Of a stretch of 64,000 bases of DNA, positions 34,691-47,593 are shown piece after piece. Positions within the stretch are counted from its first letter, which is position 1; every line of letters starts with the position of its first letter. A program made the position numbers and the translations under genes. Under the pieces are notes generated by a model that saw only the letters and a list, made by a program, of their open reading frames with translations, did no database searches and was not told the DNA's origin. The DNA is from Gracilariopsis chorda (lineage: Eukaryota > Rhodophyta > Florideophyceae > Gracilariales > Gracilariaceae): NCBI GenBank assembly GCA_003194525.1, contig NBIV01000231.1, positions 57,282 to 121,281 of the forward strand, read 5' to 3'.

Positions 34691-36898
34691 TCCGGAGAAA
34701 GCTGGAGAACGCTGGACTGGTCGGAGGTACGAACACTGGAGCCGCAGATCCATGGAGCGAAAAGGACGAAAGCAGATGTGGTAGTGTTTCCCAAATACTA
34801 AAGGATTCCGACGGAGCGGTGGATCTTAAGGAGGAAGGTCTGTAAACGAATAAACTTTGGGCGTGTTGAAAAATTTTTGATATTGAATCTGAGATCACAG
34901 AGGTATTGAAAGCACTGTGCGCCAATATATTCAACGTGGTTAAGCTCTGTGCCGCAGCAAGAGATCCAAATAGATACTGCAAGTGTGAAAACACTGTTTA
35001 AATGTTTTTGTTATGCATGTAAATTTATTCAAGTCTTGAGGGTCGTTGCTGGAGACCAGAGCACATCCCTGGCCCCAAACACTGTGTACATCACTGCTGA
35101 TCCCCGAAGTGTAAAAAAAGTGGCATAGTAGTCTTTTTGCTGCCACATGTATCCAGCAGAACAAACACGGCTTCTTTGAACCTGTGAATACCTCATAAAA
35201 CGCCAGCGCATTGCATTGTGAAACCAGTTAGAGCCATTCTCATTAACAAAACCATTGAATTTTCAAGTGGTTCAATCTCTGCCGCAACGCTTCTTTGGTT
35301 TTCACCTATTCCAGTTGACCAGAAAACGTAATATCTACTACAAATAAAGCTGAGGGGCGTATTGAATTGCGTCATATCAAAAGCCATCGTTTAGTGCGTT
35401 TTAAGTACAAAATGAGTAGTCTATTTAATCTATACGCGCATAGTGCTATGTGCTACCAGTTCTACAGAACGGATCTGGTACGTAACTATCTACTTTGACG
35501 CGAAAAATGTGGTAAAACCTGTTACGTAACCCATGAATGATTAGACTATACGACAAGAGTATAGCTGCTGCCAAAATAACAAACTTCTATGGCCACTATG
35601 CCTTCTTTGCTTGCCACTGTGTAACCCTGCGGTTTGACTAGTGCGTTACTCGCTCCGCACGCCTCTATCCCCTTTATGTTTTTGGCTAACACCTTCATTC
35701 TGCAATTCCACAAAATCGTCAAGATTCGATGAACTTTTGGATCATGGTCTTTATTGTTTATTGTTTATTTTTTAATGTTTTGTGTAATGAAATGTAAATG
35801 GAAAGTGCTAGAGCAATATGACACCAAAACATTGCAATGCGAGCGCTGGTAAACATGCCATAAACGTTTTGGGGGCGATACTTCAGGGTTTTTGGGGATA
35901 AAGCCCTCTGTTAGACTCGCTGTCAGGCTTTTTCTTGTGCGTGTAGGCTTTGCTGCTCTCTACCATTGCCCTCAAGTATCCTTGCCGTAAAATGTTGAGC
36001 AACAAAGAGATAGAGATAAATCGACAAGATAAAACGGTTCAAAATTGGTGTGAGACATAGGTCTATAAATTCTTTAAACTTTGCGATATGTTTCATCGAA
36101 GAAACCGTAAGCTGCAGTTCAATCAGAATGAAACAAACCAGTGCACGTTCTTTGGCATTCACGAATCCAGCTACCATGGTATACTGCAGAGTGAACAGGG
36201 TCGTTATTGAGTACCGAATTTTGAGTTTCGCAAGTCTACCACAGATCTGTATGATTGCGCAATAAACAGACAACAATGTCAACCATAAGAGCGTTCAAAT
36301 CGTTTAAGCACAAATATTTCACCTTGCTGATACTTGAAATGAAAGAGCAAACTTTGAAAGAATTGCATTCAGATTGTCTCTCTCGAAAAAAAACATTTGA
36401 GGTTTTCAAGATATATGAAAGAGATGAGTGTTTACCAAATCTTTGTTGTGGTACTCGTTGGCGCTAATGAAGCCTGATTGCTGGCAAAGGCGACAGGTTG
36501 ATTAAGTGGGTTCATTTGAGCGGCTAGAGCATCCATTACAGCCTGCTGCTGTTATGCCATCTACAAAAGAGAGTTTAAAAAAATTGATGCAGTTTAAGGT
36601 ATTGAGAGTGAAAGGTAGTGTTGAGCTCTACGCGCAGTTTGACTCCACGAGGGGAAAGAGCTAAACTACACGACGTAGATAGTGTAGGCGAGTCAGCGCG
36701 CATTTGCACCAACAAAATGAGAGAGTCAGTGGGCACGTGCCACGGCGAGCTGCACAAGTGCCCGTGCCACTTCAGATCTTACTGTAGCCAATAATACGCC
36801 CCTATTTTGGATTTCAACCAGTAGATCCGCAGAGTCAGAGCATTCCCTCTATCCCTGCTCTCTTCGGCCTCCAAGTCAGCACAACGTAAATATCATAA
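34691..36898. other. AT-rich region, no recognised gene
   Basis: GypsyD homology ends at its left edge. Minus-strand frames at 34940-35387 (pieces such as YYATFFTLRGSAVMYTVFGA) and 35923-36282 (119 residues, hydrophobic segments near residues 30-60 and 80-100) could be exons or remnants of a host gene. I recognise none. TTTATTG repeats lie at about 35750. Confidence 0.35.
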
Positions 36899-38281
36899 TT
36901 GCCATTTGGCGCCATCTTTGTGCAAAAGGGTGAGCGTAGCCGACGGAGAAGACGCATAGGGAATCGTGATCGTGCGGTGGGTATTATTGGCGTTACAGAG
37001 GACACTACGGCCAAGGACCCAGTGGATAATGCTGGGGATGACGCCTACCCAATTACCGAAAATGAGCCTCAAGAGCACAATTTGGATCTAGGGGCCATCG
37101 AACCTGTTGCGGAGGAAGCCGTGGTGATCGCAACGCAGGTTGATGATGGCGGCAGTACAGAGAATCCAGTGGAAACTGAGCTCCACAAAGTCGGGGAACA
37201 GATAGCCATTCCCGAGACCGGCGACGTCAGGGTTCAAGAAATCGCCGACGAGGACGTCACTGAGACAACCCGTGGATTCTTTTCAGCTTCCATCTCTAAG
37301 GATGGGTCTGAGAATGTGGCTACAACGTCTGGGGACAAGCCAGACGTGCTCGATTTAGCAGCAAAGCATGGGGAATCTAATTTGGAAACCCTAGAAGGCA
37401 CAACCGAGGGTTTGCAAGAGAACGCGGATGAAGACACTGATAACCCACTAGATCGTGCTGCACACACGCCGGCTTTGGCTGCAGAACTCGAAAAGGCCGA
37501 AGGAGAAGACGACGAGAGCTCTGGGACTGGCCAATAGCGCGTAGTTGAACCTGAAGCGACTGCTTTCGATGTCAAGGGCGAAGCTAAAGGGCAAGATGCT
37601 GGAATGCCTACCAAAGATGTGGACACATCGCAAGAGCAGGAACAAGAATCAATTCCCAGTCTCGTAGTTGATGTAGATGCGGCTGTTGTTGAGGGAGGAG
37701 GTGCTGAGGAGGGTGCAGACGAGGAGTACATTGAAGAAGTTGATGCCATAAGGGAAGAGTATGGTGGCGACGAGGACTTTGAAGCAGAGCCACCTGTACT
37801 GGCTTTTGCTACTCTCAATGTCGTAGGAGAGGATGATGATGAGTACGACGAAGCTGATGAGGAAGATGAGGGCCTGAGCGGACAAGCGCCTGTTGAGTTC
37901 GATGTTCGGGACGAAGTGGAGGAGCTTCACTTAACTGCGGAAGGGAGACCCGCAGACCTTGATGCCCATTCTGATATTGAAGAAGACTATGAAGATGTTG
38001 TCGATCCGGATAAGGTACACGGTCAAGCAGTCGTTGAGGAATTAGGTGACATTCAACAGGTCGACTCAGAGCAGTCTCCCATTGTGGTCGCAGAAGGTAT
38101 GCTCACAGAAAACGTGCGTGTGGACAGTGCAACGACTGAAGCTATAACAAGAGATTCGAGTTGTGTAACTGGTATTGACGAGTCCGACGTGAACCAGCAT
38201 GAACCTGAAGTACTGTTGGGGACATTTGAAGTTAAGTCGGAAGAAACTGCATCTCCGATTGCTGTTCATGAGTTCAGGTGA
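36899..38281 (+). CDS. Acidic low-complexity protein, one internal stop, possibly part of MULE1
   Basis: A single frame of about 460 codons, broken only by a TAG at 37535-37537. The protein is strongly acidic (runs such as GEDDDEYDEADEEDEG) after a short basic start (RSRRRRRIG). No ATG is found before 37604, so the true 5' end may lie in an upstream exon or be lost. No domain recognised. It runs toward the MULE transposase frame, their ends being about 280 bp apart. The MULE frame also begins with an acidic segment. It could equally be an unrelated host gene. Confidence 0.5.
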
Positions 38282-38563
38282 TACTATTGTTTAGTCTTTC
38301 CAAAGATACGTTGGCTCTTCAGTGATCGAGGTGCATGAAACAATTCCAACTGGGCTTCCATTACGGGGTTCTCAGATGCAAGAAAGACTGCTCACGCGTT
38401 CTTGGACGAGGTTTTAGAATTCGAGACGATATCTAGAAGTTGAATAAAGAATTAAAATGAAGCAGAAGGCGAAAGAAGCAAGACCTCAAGGCTTTTATGA
38501 AGAACAGAAAGAGCTCAAAGAAATTATGAAAGAAGGAAAGTGATCAAACGCCTGTGGTCAATG
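38282..38563 (+). other. Gap between the convergent frames, with a lysine-rich reading
   Basis: In another plus frame there is a charged helical stretch (KMKQKAKEARPQGFYEEQKE) that ends at a stop near 38540. It could be a further exon or the frameshifted end of the acidic gene. Confidence 0.4.
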
Positions 38564-41500
38564 CTACAGCCAGTGGATGTGTCCTAGAGACTTTGACATA
38601 ATTCGAAGTGCTTTGTCTTGCACGTCTTGGGCTATGGAAGTTGAGGGTGCCACAGCTGGTTCTGAGGATGTTGAAGGTGGGTGACATTCTTTCTGAGACA
38701 CTTCCTGGGATGAATGTGGGCTTGTCCTCGCTCGCTTTCTCGTGCGCTCCAAGCAGCTTTTCTTTCTCCTTTATGCCCTGTGGCGTCCATTTTTTGGTGG
38801 ACGGATCCCTGATGAACTGAAATCTTTTGTAGAAGACGATGGATGCAGTAAAGTGACAGTGTTCTCTGTTTCTTCCGCGTGTTCTGTTAATGAAGCCAGC
38901 CTTGTTTTAAAGGTACCTTTAGCTTCGAAGTGTGTCGCTTTTCCTAGCTGAATTTCCGCGATGGCATCCCTTAAAAGACGTAGAACTCCACTCACCGCAA
39001 CACGTCCAATTCCAGTAGCTTGTCGATTTTAAGCATCGTAGAGGTTTTTTCCTTCCATGTACGTATTGTACCCATCTACTTCCGAGTCTTCTCTACTGGT
39101 TCTAAGTATATCTGAGTCAATGGGGATAAACTCTTTCTCCGTCGACTCATCAAAAAGGCGTAGTCGGTAATCCATCTCCTCGTTGTTGAAGTATCTGGTC
39201 TCTGACCTGAGTTTCGCCAAGTATGGGACTGTCATAGCAGAAGTATCTTTTCTCCAGTATGTAGAGAAAAGCGCTTCAAGAGGTATGAGGTATCCTAGTA
39301 TGTTTCGTAGTTCAGGGAACCGCGGACGTTCTTCCTGATAAACCACAGCACATCGAACCATGTGACGACAAGCAAAACCAACGGAACAGGGCTGCCCACA
39401 GGAACAGAAACCAATAAACTCTGCCTTAACGTCATCCCCCGACCCCGTATACCTTTTTGAGAATTGCACAACAGTCTCCTGTGATGAGCGCTCTTCATCC
39501 ACCGACGCATTCCGGCTCTGACTCAGATGGCTTCCCCATTTCAACTTAAAGCGAGCTACAGGTCCCATTGCTGGGGTTGAACTACTTTCCAGGTTTCTGA
39601 TTGCTTCTAGCCACGCTTCCTGTGAATAATCCACAACCTCTGTGCTGGAAAGAATGTAGTTCTTCGAGGGCTTAAAGCTCAAATCTACGAAGTGCGCCAA
39701 GGCGTAGTTCGTGTACTCAGCCACCAGGCTGTCTACAACTTCTACAGGTAGAAAGTGCTCAAGCACTCTTGTCTTCCGATATCTCCCAATTTGAGAAGAT
39801 AAGGTTCTTACAAGCTCCAAGTTCCGGGTATCAGCCCGTTCTTGGGATATACGCCGAACCTCCAAAGGAACCTTGCACAAGGGAATCTTCTTCGATATAA
39901 TGATCTTCTTGTATGCAGAGTTAGAAGATTCGGTGTAGCCAGTTCCTTGGAACATGTAACGGGTAGGTATAGCCGCATTTCGGAAGCAAGACACCAGCAT
40001 ATGCGGCTTATAGTGTTACACGTACTTATACCACACAGGGAGACGATCGTCAAAAGCATCAAAGTACTTGGATTCTAGCATTCTTCTCCTTTCGAAAAAC
40101 GTTTCCGACGTATATGACTTTCTGAGGTTGAACAGGTCTTTCTTCATATCGTGCATCCACTCCATCTTACCAATCTTTCTACACCAATTGGCCACATTCT
40201 TCTTCTGATTCTCGTTCAGATGTCATTCGTCGAGGCTTATACAGGACGAATTGAACAACTTCTCAGCTGCATTTATACACGCAGTGTTCTGGTCCATCAC
40301 TACCATCGCCGGTGAGACGGCGACTATAGACTTGAAGTATGACAGAATTCGTACGAAGTCCTCTTCCGTTTCGGAGCACATGTACCCCATGAAAAATGTC
40401 AACACATGACCATCATTGACTCTTCCATTAATGGTGACCAGAGGGAAACCGTATCTATTGGCTATGGCTTTACAATCAATAGATACCCCCGGAACAATGC
40501 CGAACTTCTGGTAGTCTTCCATCCACTCTCGAAACGACCAACAAGCGTACTTCATCCTACCCGAATCATCTGCAGCGAAGAATCCCTTATTCCCTGCATC
40601 CTCCTGGCTCAACGAAAAGAGCAGATCACACAACCCTACACATTCCAAATCGCAGGGATTGCTTGTGGAGAAAGCATAACTCAACTTCTTCCTCGCCGAT
40701 ACCGGATTTATCTTTTGATTGTACTTGTCTTCCAGGTATCGTATGGTATCTCTAAAGCTCATATGCAAATCGCTCGTCATATGTATCGCTTCAGAACGCA
40801 TTTGCGGCTTGAGATGTCTAATAACAAAGCTCCCAGAGGGACCATGTCCATGTTTACAACCATTTAAATTAGCCACCTAGATCATTCCACCATCTTCCTC
40901 CTGCCCAGAATCCTCCGTCTTAATCGTTATCGAGAAGAGGCATCGCCTCATCTTGTTATTGTATTGATCGAACTTCAAGATTCCCTTCTTCAGCACCCTT
41001 CTATTCCCACGTTCAGCACCACGACTCTTCGGAGACTTTGCCTTATCCGGAGATCGCTTTCGTTCTCCAAAGTATATAGAAGTCCTTACGAATATGCTGT
41101 ACCCGAAGCAGTCCGCAATAAATTGAACTTCCTTCAGAACCGTGACACCAGGAGCATTGAGAGGAAGGGTTTCCAGATAGGCTAAGACAGTTGCTTTAAA
41201 ACACTCCTCAATTCTCTCATTCGGTATCGTGTTCTATACGGATTCCTAGCCCAGTTCTTCATCACCATCTTCTGTCCAGTACTTTTCGTCCTTCTCTCCA
41301 AGGCCATCCTTCTCCTTTGATTCTGATTCTTCTTCATTCAGGATGCCACCATCAGAGTCTTCGAAGAAGCATGAAGGAACCTCCTCCTCGTCATCTAAGA
41401 ATCGATCAATGAGCAGCGCCTCCTCTTCTTCAACGGATTGCTCATCTGAAACCTGCTGCGCATATGCAACGTTTGCGTTGAGAGTTTCACTCTCTTCAAT

Positions 41501-43832
41501 CATTTTTGAGCCTAATTTGGCGCCCACAGCGCTGTGGAGTGCACGCTCACATTTCCCTTCCACTGTTTGTGTTGAGCAGTTCGGAGAAGCAGCAGGGGGG
41601 TCCGCTTCTGTGGTGCAATGCCCCAAATGGGAAAAACACAAAAAGACGTTCGGGATCTTCCTCTCACGAGGTGAACCCAGTGGGGTAGAGCCCTCCCAGA
41701 GGTTTCACGGCGAAGCCGGTTTGTAAGACCAGGGACACCTGTCGCGACTTGCGCAGGGAGGTGAAGGCGAAGAATCGGTATCAGCGTGAGCGGGGTGTGA
41801 TCCTCAGTAGAGGTATGTTTCCACGTAAGTGGGGGTGTGTGAGCAGACGCGCACACGAGGGCCGCGGGTAGCGGGATGTACTACCCTGAAATGGGGAAAG
41901 GAGAAGAGTGAAAGGAAAAGGAGGAAGAGTGGGCAAGGGTGAGTCGTGAGAGTGACGAACGAATACGGCAATGCCGGTGGACAGGACTCCCTATACAGGG
42001 CGAAACACCAATGTGATTGGAACAATTATATTCCCAAGGATGGGCCTCTTTAGATGTGCAAGGGTGTTAGATGTCCCACGGTTCACGGCGTTTCTCTCCA
42101 AGGAGGAGTAGAGCACGCGCGCAAGCGGTAACAACTAGAGCCAATTCCCCAGGTTGGTGTCCCTTGTTGGGGAAGGTTTACTGGTGCGACGGCAGTGCGC
42201 GGTCGCACTAAGTATTAGCTTCCCAGAAATGGGTGTGAAAATAATAAATAAAATCAACTAAAATACTCCACATTTCGTGGCGTCATCCACTACTGTGGCC
42301 AACCGCCAATTGACCCAAAACCGTGTGCCACGTGTCCATATCCACCATTGTGGGGCGTAGTTCATATACACACTACACAACCGATAATATCGGGAAAGCA
42401 TTCAAGTACCAAGAATCCCTCCCTGAGGGCGTTGCACTACAGCTTCAAAAGAGCTAATGCCAAAATCGCCTCTTATGCCACTCTCGACGTTAAACGCGTT
42501 ATCCAGAAGTCCATCCGAGCATTTTACATCGTTTACGCTACCTTTCCCGATGCCTTCCCCTGAGATAGGTCCTTGCTGCGGCCTCTTCGGTAGATTGGAA
42601 ACCGGCCTACTTCCTTCCTGTGAAACCGAAGAGTGTTGCTTCCAAAGCTCGGGTTTGGGTTCGTGAACTGCTCTTTGCGAAGCACAGCCATCAAAAGCAC
42701 CTCCCCTCTCGGGGCATTTCGTCCTATGCAACACGCAATAGAAGGGATAAAAGTCCTCAGCCCCAATGGAGTCGCCATACTCCATATCGTCTTCGCTTCC
42801 TGTTTCTGCATCGCTTTGAGATAATGGACCATGTGAATGCTCTAGGAGGTAGCATGATGAGCTGTTGTAGAACTCAGCTCCCTGGAAGGGAGGTATGGTT
42901 TGAAATGTGCATGACAGACGTACATATTCTCCAGTTTTCCGTACGTGCTCTTCCCATTCTTGTAGATGGGAGGCTAAAGAGGAGCAAATGCCCTCAAACC
43001 TCCTTCTTACAACATCATCGGGGCATGGAAGTTGTTGGGGGGTGTGCGTGTGTATTAGGTCCTGTTCAATTACCCAACATCTCGTCATGGGATAGAAGTT
43101 TGCCCGAATGTTGGAGCGGCACTGCGACTTGTGCCGCAGACACCGCAATTTTCCGGTGAGCAGCGCCGACGACCTCGACTTCCTTGTCTGCAACAATGAG
43201 AAGTATTGTACACCATAAAGGTAGCCAAAGTTCTTAGCGATGTAGGCAACCAGTGCAGGGAGGTTAAAGACCTCCTTTAAACCTTTCAGAGCTGAGAAAA
43301 GCCTCTCGTTTGACACCGCAAGTTCTGTCTTACATTCACCACCGTCCCGAAGTTTCACATCAACCCATAAACGCCTTCCATTTTTTTCAAATGTCTCTTG
43401 GACGTCTGCCTGATCTTCAGTGCATGACCCGGTCTTCGTAGTGCGTCCTTCACACATAGTCATTAATGGTAGCTCCATGTGCGGCTTCTCCTGTATATGA
43501 GCGTCAGAACAGGCTGCCAGCTCTTCATTGAGCTCTGGAGCTTGACCACCATTCTCAAAAGCCTACTTCTTCTCTTCAATATGTTTTTCAGTTTCTGCCT
43601 TCAGCTCGGAAGGCGCCGCGGTATCCTTCGCTCCTTCTTCAGCTTCAACTTCTACCGGTGCCTGTGTCCGACTGATCGTCTTTGCTGGTGAATGTCCGTC
43701 AATTTCCATGTCTACTTCACTACCTTCTCCAGTCTGAATCATTTCCTGCTCCTCTTCTACACCGTTTTGAGTCGGCGGGTCGTGGTTTGTAGCGCCATTT
43801 TCGAGCGACGACTGTTCCAGTACGGGTGCCAA
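38564..43832 (-). pseudogene. MULE1: Mutator-like transposase, one frame with eight stops
   Basis: Ignoring the solo LTR at 41609-42441 and its 5-bp duplication, one frame runs the whole way. Order: acidic N-terminus; a FAR1/GCM-type zinc segment (LRCLRHKSQC ... IHTHTP); a second possible one (CLFSITIK ... NGCKHGHG). The DDE core follows: SIDCKAIANRYGFPLVTING, AMVVMDQNTA, HLNENQKKN, and GTGYTESSNSAYK with the catalytic Glu. Then the SWIM finger (FCSCGQPCSVGFACRHM) and a basic tail (RRKK, RTRKRAR). Stops: 43563, 41246, 41234, 40877, 40223, 40016, 39029 and 38771. No indel was found. Terminal inverted repeats were not found by eye. Confidence 0.88.
41609..42441 (-). repeat. Solo LTR of gypsy family B, copy 3, with duplication GCTTC
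   Basis: 833 bp, inverted relative to copies 1 and 2. Flanked by GCTTC at 41604-41608 and 42442-42446. Taking out LTR and one repeat restores the MULE frame. Hairpin at 42008-42020 keeps the CCAAT/ATTGG stem with yet another loop (GTG on the plus strand). Confidence 0.95.
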
Positions 43833-44470
43833 GCAGGCTGCTTGCGCTCTGAAATGTGCTGTGAAGCGCGTTTTGTTAGCTGGAGGCGTTATAGGTATGA
43901 TAAGAGTGAAAAGTGCAGACCGGAGAGAATCAAAAAGGGTATGCTACCAAACGTATCACTGATCATGAATATGTGAGTCTGATCAATGAAGGCGTAGAGT
44001 TTCTCTCTATCGGGGAACTCCGGCATCTTCAGGTCTTTTTAGCAAACTAAAACCTAGATTGAACTCACAACAGATGCAAGATTTGTGACTTTCAACGGCT
44101 AGAAAACTGACTACTTATAAGTACACTAGCGTACTGTGTATGCGGATTCGCGGGACTTCACGCGATTCGTTCGCAGACGAGCAGCACCCAAAGGCCAATG
44201 GATCGATGAGGAGCTCTTCTCTCTTCTCTCGTCCCCCTGGCTTTAATAAAGTAGTGTAAAATTCCAACGTTCTAATTAGAAGTTGGGGGCACTGGCTCCA
44301 CGGCGCTGAAGATAACCGACAGAAACTAACAGCAAGTTCGTGAGCGCCACAGTGGCTTCAGAAACAATGTTAGTTTGTTTCATCAGGAAAGCAAAGTCGC
44401 ATAGCTCGCTTCTCGAGCTCTCTCCTCTTCGTCGTATAAAGAAATTCCTGTAAAAAGCCAGGTAGATCTT
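43833..44470. other. Upstream of MULE1 and end of GypsyF, no gene seen
   Basis: Should hold the MULE promoter and terminal repeat and the 3' LTR of GypsyF, but neither could be delimited. Nothing coding recognised. Confidence 0.4.
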
Positions 44471-44473
44471 CTG

Positions 44474-47400
44474 CTATGTTGCTGAGTCGCTCCCACCTGC
44501 AGTATACCTCATTGGGCATCCCCATTGGACTAATAGCTCAAAACCATTGGGTCCATCGTGGATATGACACAGCGAGTTAGCAGTCTGTACCTCTGTCTCG
44601 TTCATGCGCGCATACTGAAGCAATGCTGGATCAGGTTTCTTGCGATCTACGTCTGCACGGTACATTATCATTCTGGATACATGCACCAAATGTTTTCTTT
44701 GATCAATGATGTATTCGACTTAAAAAACCTAACCTAGCTTGCTGGAAACAACACGGTGCGGGTCTTTCCACATGAACTGCAAATTGTGGGTCCTTTGTGA
44801 TCGTGCTTCTCTAACCAAAACAAAACTGCCAACCTCTATTTCGCTACGGCGTATATTGGTCTTTTTATCATGACGCTCTACACTTCTTATCCGGTTCTTG
44901 TTCACTGTCGACTCGACATCTCTATGCATGTCGTACAGTGTCTTTTGAAGTTCATCGACCATAATAAGCTGCCTCATGCGGATTTCATCCTGACATGTAG
45001 CGTGAGCAAACTGCTCGACTGGCCACGCTATCATAAGTGGCCTCAAGGAAACATGTCCAGTAAAAACTTCGAGCTGTGTGCGGTATACGAGAGGTTAGTC
45101 ACTGCTGCAAATGCCAAGACGCTTCAGAGGCGCATTATTCAGTACGCTCTGAACACTCTCTGCAACTCGTGGCCATTCGTTCTTCTTGATCTTCCACTCC
45201 AACAGAAGAGCTTTGCAGGCTCTTAGCACTTCTCGACAAACCCTCTCCACTGACCCATTGCTACAAGGACAGTATGGCGTCGTAAAGTAATGCAAGTAGT
45301 GGAACGCTTCAGAAAGCCGATGTAGTAACTGATTCTTAAAGTATGCAACTTGATCAGATACAAACCAGTCCCAGCCCCCAAATAAAGCGATCCACATGCT
45401 CAGTGCTTTGGTGACTGCTGTGCTGTCTCTCTTTATGCAGGGCCACAGCCACACATAAGATGAAAGGTCATCACGAATAGTTAGAATATACTTCTGCTGC
45501 GTCGTGCTCTCTCTCATGAAAAGGAAATCGCAGTGAAGAACTTCATTGCGTCTTGTGGCATGGATGGCACTTCCAAATGGATGGGGGATCCGCATGCCCG
45601 TTCGAAAGACAATGCAGTGTATGCATCTTCTGATGAAGTACATCACATCACGTCTTTGTGTTTTCCAGAACACTTGTTCACGCAACACGCTGATGGTCGC
45701 GTCCACTCCACGATGCCCACCGAATCTGCAGTGCGCTACGACCATGAACTTCAGCATCAGTTCTTGTCCGCTTCTGAAATAAGAACACCATTCCCAACCA
45801 TCCAGGTTTTTATAGTGTTAATCCAGGTCTAATTCGTACAGTGGTTGGCCGCTATCACTGCTTTTGCTTGAGATTCTCTAACCGTGTATACAGTCCGCCA
45901 CACGAAATCCTTCGGGTTAGGTACAATTTGTTTGGCTCTCATGACCAAACTGTGAACTGGTCCGATAGATGTTTGACGTGTTCGGTAGGATTTGGTCCAT
46001 CTTGTTTGCATGTCTGCAAAGATATTGTGCTTCCCAAGAATATGCTTGATCGTGTAATCAAACTGGGACAGATATAGTGCCAATCGTTGCACCTTAGTGA
46101 TGGCATGGCGTCCCAATGTTGACACAAAAGCATGGGGATGGAACGCAAAAATCAGATTGCGGTGATCAGTGTAGACATGAACTGCATTCTCGCCCAGAAA
46201 GAAGTAGTCCAGCTTTCGAAACACTTGATATATTGCGTACGCTTCCTTTTCAGGTGTACTCCATCTTTGCTGAGAGGAAAAGAATGCTTTACCAACGAAA
46301 GCGAGAGGTAAGTGAGCCTGATGGTTAATCTCCTTATGCAGTTCCGAAGGGTGTACTTGCGTCACCACTCCAGACCAGTACTTCTCAGAAGCGTCCGCCA
46401 TGATAAATTGAGGTGATCAGGTTTGGGATAAGACAACTGTACGGCATTGCGAAATCGCTGTTGAAGAGTCTTGAAAGCTGCTTCGTGCTCTGCTGTCCAG
46501 CCCAAATGTGTCAAGGGTATGTGTTGACTTGACTTTTTCGTCCGCTTGGACGATATCTTGTATGCTTCTTCCAGAACTTCACTTAGCTTATCTAGCAACT
46601 GTGTGGCGTCCGGAATGCATTGATACATCCACCAAACGCAGTGTAGAAACTCACAGTGCTCTGCAGCGGCTTGGGGCGTGTCAATATGTTTCAGAGCCTC
46701 AACACGGGTAGGTTCAAGGCGATAACCGTTCTCGTTGATTATTCTGCCACACCATTTCACCTCTTTCTTGAAGAATGAACTCTTCTTAATTGCGATATAC
46801 AGCCCCTTCTCCACGCATATCTGAAAGAACCGTTCCAGTATGTCAAGTAGCATTGCCTCATCTTTGGCATGGATGATAAAATCATCAATTCAAAGTTCAA
46901 AGTTGTCCTGCAGCTCCGCGAAGGCTGTTTGGACGCATCGTTGAAAGTGTGGTACTGCATTCGTTAGGCCCATAAGTACTCTTCGTGACGAGTATATTCC
47001 TGTCGAGCTGATTACACCGCAATTATCGTAGGAGTCCGGGTCAGAAGGAACTTGCCAATATCCGGACACAATAATGGCAAAGACCTTGCTTCCGGCGAAG
47101 TCATAGATTTCTGAATCGACATAAGGCATTGGCCAGACGATCTTCTCAGTGGCAGAGTTGATGGGGCGTAGGTCTACATTCATCCTGAATTCTGCTTTTG
47201 AGCTCAGTTTCGCGACGACTAATGGCGCGGCGAGCCACTTTGCCTCCGGATATGGCATCACAAAGTTCATGTGCACGAGCTTCTGTATAAAAGCATCCTG
47301 GAATATCCGCTGTGCTGGCGGGGACTTGCGCGCTTTCACCCTAATTGGTTTCCTTTGTTTACATGTCTCAATACGCAGCGGAGGAAAGCTGGTCGGGGGT

Positions 47401-47593
47401 GACTTTCCCAGCCTGAACCGAAAACCCGCTTATACTTAGTGAAACACTCGTCAAGAAGCTCTTGTTCTGTTTTCGATAGATTTTTCTCTCTGCAGTCGTC
47501 TAGTGATTTGTACATCACAGCTCTTATATCCGAGTCTTCGCCGACATCCAGATACACATGTTCATCATCGATATCATCCTCGTCATAATTCAC
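44474..47593 (-). pseudogene. pol: GypsyF pol: RT, RNase H, integrase, chromo-like end
   Basis: Read leftward from the GypsyE junction. RT: ECFTKYKRVFG, APLVVAKLSSKAEFRMNVDL, IIVSGYWQVPSD, LMGLTNAVPHFQRCVQ, then a stop and IDDFIIHAKDE in place of the YxDD motif. RNase H: MADASEKYWSGVVTQ, STPEKEAYAIYQVFRKLDYF, HVYTDHRNLIFAF. Integrase at 45757-45095: GHRGVDATISVLRE, FIRRCIHCIVF, EVLHCDFLFMRES, DWFVSDQVAYFKNQ, PCSNGSVERVCREVL. At 44689-44474 HIHDGPNGFELLVQWGCP looks like a chromodomain relic. This is a Ty3 lineage distinct from A-E. Gag and 5' LTR are not present to the right; GypsyE cuts it at 47593. Confidence 0.85.

Noticed and set aside
35923-36282. Small membrane protein on the minus strand
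   Set aside because: Hydrophobic segments only, in AT-rich DNA where such frames are common; no family or context supports it.
37234-37818. Minus-strand serine-rich frame opposite the acidic ORF
   Set aside because: Serine-rich shadow expected from the complement of Glu/Asp-rich codons; no independent support.
38564-43832. Stop-codon reassignment as an explanation for in-frame stops
   Set aside because: All three stop codons occur within frames, and the TTC27 copy and gypsy genes also carry frameshifts; decay explains them more simply.
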